From a bacterium (GTDB taxonomy: Bacteria > UBA6262): a stretch of 19,969 nucleotides of DNA. Below, piece after piece: positions 15,500-19,969 of the stretch. Where the stretch lies: NCBI GenBank assembly GCA_028716025.1, contig JAQUQP010000015.1, positions 1 to 19,969 of the forward strand, written 5' to 3'. Below the pieces are notes generated by a model that did not search any database, was not told the origin of the DNA, and saw nothing but the letters and a program-made list of their open reading frames with translations. Numbering within the stretch: position 1 is the stretch's first letter; each line of letters opens with the position of its first letter. Made by a program: the position numbers and the translations under genes.

Positions 15500-16861
15500 A
15501 TGAGAGCTAGTATTAAAACAAGCTTGATGTTGTCTATTTTATTGTTTTTGCCGCTCTGGTTATGGGCGGGGACCTGGGAGAAAATAGAAGTGGCTGATGC
15601 GCCATCTATCTCCGGACATACTTGCGTTTATCATGACGCGGATGGGAGCATGTACGTGTTGGGCGATGCCGCGTTGTTGGATGGCAATATCTACCGGATC
15701 AACCTTGATAGCGCTGATAAAACAACCATCATTGTCACCAGTTCCGATACGGTTAAACGCTTCGGTCATTCCGCAGTCCTGGATACCATTGCCGACCGGA
15801 TACTTGTTTTTGGCGGTAATACGGGCACTCACTATAACGATTTGGTAACTAATACGGTATATTCCTTTGATATCGCAGCTAATACCTGGGCGGTATTCCC
15901 TACTACCGGGACTGATGTTCCGGTGGCCAGGAGCGCGCAAGCGGCGATTTTTGATCCGCAGTTCAACCGGATGATCGTTTATGGCGGCAGGGATGTAGAC
16001 CAGACTGTTTTGAATGATACCTATATACTTGACCTGAGCGTAACTCCGGCACAATGGTCCAAAGCTAATTTGAACTATGAAGCACCAGCGCGCTGGCAGG
16101 CTACGCCAATATATGATCAGGTGCGTAAACGCATGGTGATCTTTGGCGGTATAAAAACAAACAATGAGCCTACTGATGAAATATGGTATCTGAGTTTATC
16201 CGCGGCCAGTTTGACCAGCCAGCGTTGGACCCAGATCTTTCCGGCAAATGATACCAGCGCCGACCTGGCCAGGACTGCCCAGGTCATGGTCTATGATCCC
16301 AATACCGACCGGATAGTGGTTACCAGCGGTTGGGCTCCACTGACTTTAACTGAAGCTTTTTACAATAGTACCTATACTTTTGATTTTGGTACCGGGATTT
16401 GGTCCCTGGTGGCTCCCGGACCGGATATACCCCAGGCCAGGCGTAATGCCAGCGGGGTATATGATACGATCCATAAGCAGACGATCCTTTTTGGCGGAGC
16501 TTATGGCAATGATGCTAATGCGGTTACGTTAAATGACCTATACGCTTTAAATGAAGAAACCAGATGGGCTTCCGGTAAAGGAAAGGGTGACGTATTTAAT
16601 TATCCCAATCCATTCAATAATAGCACGGGTAAAACCACGATCAAGTTCTATTGTGACGGCGCCCGGGAGGTGAAGATAGCTATTTATAGCCTGATCGGTG
16701 AGTTGGTCAAGGATTGGACTGTCGCCGGTACTAAGGGTATTAATTCCCTGGAATGGGACGGGGCCAATGGTGATGGGAAAAAAGTGGAGAGCGGCGGTTA
16801 CATTTGTGTGATCGATCAAGGCGGCTCAAAAAGCAAATTTAAAATAGGGATCGTTAGATGA
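15500..16861 (+). CDS. Exported Kelch-repeat protein with FlgD/T9SS-type C-terminal domain
   Basis: A 453-residue exported protein. The signal peptide is 1-23 (LMLSILLFLPLWLWAG). Residues about 24-355 are Kelch-type propeller blades, with repeated units such as RFGHSAVLDTIADRILVFGG, then ARSAQAAIFDPQFNRMIVYGG, then ARWQATPIYDQVRKRMVIFGG, then RRNASGVYDTIHKQTILFGG. From about 364 an Ig-like C-terminal domain begins with NYPNPFNNSTGKTTIKF and ends with LEWDGANGDGKKVESGGYIC and a basic tail. This is the layout of FlgD-like and type IX sorting domains that carry proteins to the surface in several phyla. AGAGG (15490-15494) sets the ATG. The PorV-type gene upstream could serve its export or anchoring; no other type IX components are visible. 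Confidence 0.87.
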   Translation: MRASIKTSLMLSILLFLPLWLWAGTWEKIEVADAPSISGHTCVYHDADGSMYVLGDAALLDGNIYRINLDSADKTTIIVTSSDTVKRFGHSAVLDTIADRILVFGGNTGTHYNDLVTNTVYSFDIAANTWAVFPTTGTDVPVARSAQAAIFDPQFNRMIVYGGRDVDQTVLNDTYILDLSVTPAQWSKANLNYEAPARWQATPIYDQVRKRMVIFGGIKTNNEPTDEIWYLSLSAASLTSQRWTQIFPANDTSADLARTAQVMVYDPNTDRIVVTSGWAPLTLTEAFYNSTYTFDFGTGIWSLVAPGPDIPQARRNASGVYDTIHKQTILFGGAYGNDANAVTLNDLYALNEETRWASGKGKGDVFNYPNPFNNSTGKTTIKFYCDGAREVKIAIYSLIGELVKDWTVAGTKGINSLEWDGANGDGKKVESGGYICVIDQGGSKSKFKIGIVR

Positions 16862-16862
16862 A

Positions 16863-16953
16863 CTCCGGTAGTCCTAGAAGAAATGCGCGATTAACATATC
16901 CAGACAGATTGGTAGAAAAGTAAGACTTATATTTTCAGAGAGGCCTAACAGGG
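16863..16953. repeat. Inverted-repeat element, copy C (decayed left arm)
   Basis: The right arm AGGCCTAACAGGG (16941-16953) is nearly identical to the right arm of the element at 10055 and ends at the first base of the GTG start codon. A decayed left arm, CTCCGGTAGTCCT (16863-16875), matches the expected complement at 9 of 13 positions. It fills the 91-base gap between the Kelch and cyclase genes. Confidence 0.45.
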
Positions 16954-18323
16954 TGAAATTTGGAGTAAGCCGGATAGCTTTAAAATTCAGTGCCATTGTT
17001 TCGCTGATCATTGTTACTGTGATGTGGATCATGGCTACCTTGATCCTCCAGCAAACCCAGCAGTCACTAGTCAAGGAAATGGAGATCCGGGCGGAATTTT
17101 TTGCCCGTAGCGTAAAGGAAGCTTTATTCCCGCAAAAAGATGACTTCCAGCTGTATTTCAATGTCCAGGAGATGATCAAGGAACAAGCCATATTATATGC
17201 TATGGTCCTGGATGAAAATGGCCAGATCATTTCCCATAGTGAAAAAGAGAAGATCGGGCAACAAGATATAAGCGAGGAAGGCAAGCAAGCTGCCCAGGCC
17301 AGGCACACGATCACTCAACCTTTCCGACTGAAGAATGAGCAGCTCTTTGATATTGCCGTGCCGATCATGGTTGGCAATAATATTAAAGCCGGTACAGTAC
17401 GTATCGGTTTTTCTCAAAAAAGCATCGCTGCCGCCCTGGCCGAAAAAAGAAAAAAGATAATATATATAACCGGAGTGATATTGGGATTAGGGATATTGAT
17501 CACTATAGTGATGGTAACTTTAATGGTGCGGCCAGTCAATAAACTGGCGGAAGCAGCCCAGCGGATAGGAAGCGGAGACCTGGATACACAAGTTAATATC
17601 AAGACCCATGATGAATTACAGGATCTGGCGCGTTCTTTCAATGATATGGTGAAAGGGTTGAAAGATCTTGACCGGGTCAGAAATACTTTCGGACGATATG
17701 TGACCAAACAAGTGGCTGAAGCGATCCTTGACGGACGGCTGCAATTGGCCGGGGAACGAAAAAAAGCCACTATTCTGTTGTCTGATATCCGCGGATTTAC
17801 CAGTATCAGTGAAAAAATAGAGCCTGAGGAAGTCGTTGATTTTCTAAATCAGTATTTTAATAAGATGGTAGAGGTGGTCGTTAAGTATGAAGGCCGTCTC
17901 GATAAATTTATCGGCGATGCGATCCTGGCTGTATTCGGCGATGCTATGCCTCATAAAGATGATGCCAGAAGAGCGGTTTTAACGGCTTTGGAAATGCGTG
18001 AACAGTTAACCAAGTTCAATATCGAACGCCAACGCGAAGGGAAAGAACCATTGCGTATCGGTATCGCTGTCCATACCGGAGAGGTAGTAGCTGGCGAGAT
18101 CGGCTCGAAACATAAAACAGAATATACAGTTATCGGCGATACGGTCAATCTTACTTCTCGCATGGAAAGTTTAAACAAGGAATTCCATACTGATATTTTG
18201 ATCAGCGAAAGTACGTATTTAGAAGTCAAAGATCTGGTGGAAGTACAAGAACTTAGTGAGGTCTCAATCCGAGGGAAAGAAAAACCAGTGAAGCTCTATG
18301 CCCTGAAGGGTAGAAAGGCTTAG
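16953..18323 (+). CDS. Membrane class III adenylate cyclase (sensor-HAMP-cyclase)
   Basis: A 456-residue inner-membrane receptor cyclase. Helix at about 10-33, an extracytoplasmic sensor domain (about 34-168, Cache-like, ILYAMVLDENGQIISHS), a second helix (about 170-193), a HAMP linker (about 194-245, VRPVNKLAEAAQRIGSGDLD), a transducer helix with FGRYVTKQVAEAIL, and a class III catalytic domain (about 270-440). Metal-binding Asp278 (LLSDIRGFTS) and Asp322 (FIGDAILAVFG), substrate residues Lys318 and Thr392 (the Lys/Thr pair of bacterial adenylate cyclases), and transition-state Asn399 and Arg403 (NLTSRME) are all present, so it should be active and make cAMP as a dimer. GTG start inside a repeat arm, with GAGAGG upstream. 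A cNMP-binding protein is encoded nearby at 13094; DUF3307 follows after 3 bases. Confidence 0.93.
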   Translation: MKFGVSRIALKFSAIVSLIIVTVMWIMATLILQQTQQSLVKEMEIRAEFFARSVKEALFPQKDDFQLYFNVQEMIKEQAILYAMVLDENGQIISHSEKEKIGQQDISEEGKQAAQARHTITQPFRLKNEQLFDIAVPIMVGNNIKAGTVRIGFSQKSIAAALAEKRKKIIYITGVILGLGILITIVMVTLMVRPVNKLAEAAQRIGSGDLDTQVNIKTHDELQDLARSFNDMVKGLKDLDRVRNTFGRYVTKQVAEAILDGRLQLAGERKKATILLSDIRGFTSISEKIEPEEVVDFLNQYFNKMVEVVVKYEGRLDKFIGDAILAVFGDAMPHKDDARRAVLTALEMREQLTKFNIERQREGKEPLRIGIAVHTGEVVAGEIGSKHKTEYTVIGDTVNLTSRMESLNKEFHTDILISESTYLEVKDLVEVQELSEVSIRGKEKPVKLYALKGRKA

Positions 18324-18326
18324 TAT

Positions 18327-19019
18327 ATGTTCATTTTTTGGCGTCTTTTACTGGCTCATTTCATCGCGGATTTCCCTGTCCAGACCAATAAAATATATTT
18401 TTTGAAAACAAAATACCCCTGGGGCTCATTCCTGCACAGTGGTATTTTTGTATCTCTCGGCGCGCTCTGGCTATGGCCTTTCTGGAACCGTCAGGATTTT
18501 TGGCTTTTTCTGTTGTTTTTGTTTGTTTCCCATGGTCTGCAAGATCTGTTAAAAATCATCTATAACCGGGAACACAGTCATGACACGATCTGGCTTTTTC
18601 TTCTTGACCAGGTTCTGCATATAGCTTTTATCAGTACTGTTTTTTTATTGCCGGTCAGTCTGTTAAAATATACAGTAGACCGGAGTGCCTGGCTTTATTG
18701 GTACAGCCAGGACAAACCAATTATCTTCCTGACCTTCCTGGTCGGGATCGGTTTTGGCGGTTCGATCCTGATACCTTACGTGGAAAAACTGGTCAAACAG
18801 CTGGCCCGGGTAGAAATACCTCCTAAATATAAGTATTATGGTGTCCTGGAAAGAATGCTGGTCGTTACCTTGGTGAGCGCTCCGGGTTACTGGTATGTTT
18901 TCACTCCAATCGTTTTCCTGGTGCGTTTTTTTAGCCGAGAGACTTATTCCACCGTTTCAGTCCAGGTCAGCGTGCTGACGGCAGTTGCTGGCGCGATAGC
19001 GCTGAGAGTTATTCTTTAA
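18327..19019 (+). CDS. DUF3307 polytopic membrane protein
   Basis: A 230-residue integral membrane protein with about six hydrophobic segments (near 37-53, 58-75, 88-108, 130-150, 176-198 and 208-229). The N-terminal RLLLAHFIADFPVQTNKI, with His11, Asp15 and Gln19, and later HGLQDLLK and LLDQVLHI with Asp and His inside predicted helices, fit the DUF3307 family, whose function is unknown. The polar and His residues in membrane segments are conserved features of that family and hint at metal or substrate handling, but this is inference. It starts 3 bases after the cyclase stop, so the two are co-transcribed. A terminator follows at 19037. Confidence 0.78.
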   Translation: MFIFWRLLLAHFIADFPVQTNKIYFLKTKYPWGSFLHSGIFVSLGALWLWPFWNRQDFWLFLLFLFVSHGLQDLLKIIYNREHSHDTIWLFLLDQVLHIAFISTVFLLPVSLLKYTVDRSAWLYWYSQDKPIIFLTFLVGIGFGGSILIPYVEKLVKQLARVEIPPKYKYYGVLERMLVVTLVSAPGYWYVFTPIVFLVRFFSRETYSTVSVQVSVLTAVAGAIALRVIL

Positions 19020-19036
19020 GAATATAGTTTGCGGAT

Positions 19037-19062
19037 GAACTCCCGTTTGGTTACGGAAGTTC
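19037..19062 (+). terminator. Rho-independent terminator after the cyclase/DUF3307 unit
   Basis: GAACTCCCGT (19037-19046), loop TTGGTT, ACGGAAGTTC (19053-19062): a 10-pair stem with one C-A mismatch, followed by TTTCGTTT, 17 bases after the DUF3307 stop. Confidence 0.7.
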
Positions 19063-19126
19063 TTTCGTTTATAAAGGAAAAAGGTCAATTATAAGTGGAA
19101 AGCCCCAATTTCTTTTTTTCTAGGGT

Positions 19127-19157
19127 ACAGCTAATATATGCGTAGCTGTTATTTTTT
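19127..19157 (+). terminator. Second terminator-like hairpin before htrA
   Basis: ACAGCTA (19127-19133) pairs with TAGCTGT (19143-19149) around a 9-base loop and runs straight into TATTTTTT. Together with the hairpin at 19037 it would insulate htrA from upstream transcription. Confidence 0.6.
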
Positions 19158-19159
19158 AG

Positions 19160-19187
19160 GGAACTTTTTTGAATCCGGGTAGTCTAA
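19160..19187 (+). promoter_or_regulatory. Sigma-E-like ECF promoter of htrA
   Basis: GGAACTT (19160-19166), a 15-base spacer, then GTCTAA (19182-19187), which is the textbook E. coli sigma-E consensus at the textbook spacing. It lies right after a terminator and about 120 bases before htrA, a classic sigma-E target. The predicted ECF sigma factor at 10205 is the natural candidate to read it. Confidence 0.78.
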
Positions 19188-19200
19188 ATAATAAAGAAGT

Positions 19201-19254
19201 CAACCAGTAAATGCAAAGACGGTTGCCAGTAAAAGCGAATAGCGGTTAACTGGC
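19201..19254 (+). other. Structured 5' leader of htrA
   Basis: If transcription starts near 19194, htrA has a leader of about 114 bases. In it CAACC (19201-19205) can pair with GGTTG (19221-19225), and GCCAGT (19225-19230) with ACTGGC (19249-19254). The two stems share base 19225 and CCAGT also occurs at 19204, so alternative folds are possible. No known riboswitch was recognised. Confidence 0.35.
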
Positions 19255-19307
19255 GCGCTGACAACTGTATTTCGTTTAAATGGACATTGTATTTTAAGGA
19301 GGGAAGT

Positions 19308-19969
19308 ATGGATACAAAGATGAAGATCAAGTCTGTTACTATGGTGTTCCTGTTCATTTTTATGATCGGGGCAGGAGTATTCTTCGGGCAAAGCTTAAAT
19401 TCTTTGTGGTGTTCCAGTAACCAACCGCTTAATTTAGGGCCAGCCGTGAAGCCTGAGATCAAAGTCCCGGAGGCGGTAATTAGTTTACAAGATGCTTTTG
19501 TTACTATCGCTGACCAACTTAAACCTACGGTAGTGAATATTTCTACAACTCAAATCATTAAACAAGAATATATGCCCAACGAATTTTTCTTCGGCAATCC
19601 GTTTGATAATTTTTTTGATGACTTTTTCAATCAACAAAGACCCAGATCGGAACGTCCGAAACAGCAAAAAAAGTATTTAGAACGTAAAATGAGCGGTACC
19701 GGCAGCGGAGTTATCATTAGCACCGATGGCTACATTCTGACCAATAACCATGTTATTGGCGGGGCCACGGACATAGAAGTAACCTTGAGTGATGAACGAA
19801 AGTTTAAAGGTAAGGTCATCGGCCAGGATCCCAATACTGACCTGGCGATCATTAAGATCCCGGCTAATAAATTACCGGCGGCAGTACTGGGTGATTCTGA
19901 CAAGATCAGGGTTGGCGACTGGTCCATGGCTATTGGTTCTCCGTTTGGTTTGGAACAGACTGTTACGGT
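19308..19969 (+). CDS. HtrA/DegP-family periplasmic serine protease, 5' part
   Basis: The open frame starts at ATG 19308, five bases after AAGGAGGG, and runs off the window end after about 220 codons. Residues about 7-29 form a signal anchor (VTMVFLFIFMIGAGVFFG). An Asp/Phe-rich loop follows (FFFGNPFDNFFDDFFN, near 92-108), like the LA loop of HtrA proteins, and then the trypsin-like domain: SGTGSGVIISTDGYILTNNHVI with catalytic His148, and DPNTDLAIIKI with catalytic Asp178. The stretch GDWSMAIGSPFGLEQTVT is also typical. The catalytic Ser and PDZ domains lie beyond the window. It is an envelope protein quality-control protease, probably under the sigma-E-like promoter at 19160. Confidence 0.95.
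   Translation, partial: MDTKMKIKSVTMVFLFIFMIGAGVFFGQSLNSLWCSSNQPLNLGPAVKPEIKVPEAVISLQDAFVTIADQLKPTVVNISTTQIIKQEYMPNEFFFGNPFDNFFDDFFNQQRPRSERPKQQKKYLERKMSGTGSGVIISTDGYILTNNHVIGGATDIEVTLSDERKFKGKVIGQDPNTDLAIIKIPANKLPAAVLGDSDKIRVGDWSMAIGSPFGLEQTVT

Noticed and set aside
1..19969. CRISPR arrays, tRNA or rRNA genes, insertion sequences, phage genes
   Set aside because: No regularly spaced repeats, cloverleaf-like segments, transposase or phage-type products were seen by reading. A dedicated scan with tRNA and IS profiles could still find something small.

Overview
The window reads as a stretch of a diderm (outer-membrane-bearing) bacterium with moderate GC content. Every convincing gene lies on the + strand, packed with ATGA overlaps or gaps of a few bases. 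Evidence for an outer membrane is a predicted beta-barrel protein ending in Phe, a PorV/UPF0164-type protein, a Kelch protein with a C-terminal sorting-like domain of the NYPNPFN...WDG...SGGY type, and an HtrA-family protease. These traits are common in candidate phyla and in FCB-, Elusimicrobia- or Omnitrophota-like lineages. The phylum cannot be fixed from this window.

Layout. (1) 1-3826: the end of a PAS/coiled-coil protein, a very large membrane sensor histidine kinase with a degenerate GGDEF-like tail, and a CheY-like receiver. (2) 3846-10041: after an inverted-repeat element comes a probable operon of a secreted clan GH-A glycosidase-like protein, an Hsp20 chaperone, Lon protease, an archaemetzincin-like protein that has lost its catalytic zinc histidines, and a soluble GAF-PAS histidine kinase. 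(3) 10051-13014: after a second inverted-repeat element comes an envelope-stress-like operon: ECF sigma factor, membrane zinc-finger anti-sigma factor, a tiny exported acidic protein, a basic DUF3106/LTxxQ-like repeat protein and an outer-membrane barrel protein. (4) 13038-16861: a near-consensus sigma-70 promoter, a stand-alone cyclic-nucleotide-binding protein, a PorV-type protein fused to TPRs, and the Kelch protein. (5) 16863-19062: a third, decayed repeat element, a membrane adenylate cyclase, a DUF3307 membrane protein and a terminator. (6) 19127-19969: a second terminator, a sigma-E-like promoter and the 5' part of htrA.

How it fits together. The window is rich in protein quality control (Hsp20, Lon, HtrA, the dead metzincin) and in signalling (two kinases, a receiver, an ECF module, a cAMP-type cyclase and a cNMP-binding protein). 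The strongest link is a promoter pattern, AACT-16 nt-GTCTA, found both before the ECF sigma gene and, as the full GGAACTT-15 nt-GTCTAA, before htrA. This suggests a self-activating envelope-stress regulon. The most unusual items are the catalytically dead archaemetzincin between lon and a kinase gene, the acidic hexapeptide module shared by the anti-sigma factor and its small exported neighbour, and a dispersed inverted repeat that supplies the ribosome binding site and GTG start codon of two genes.
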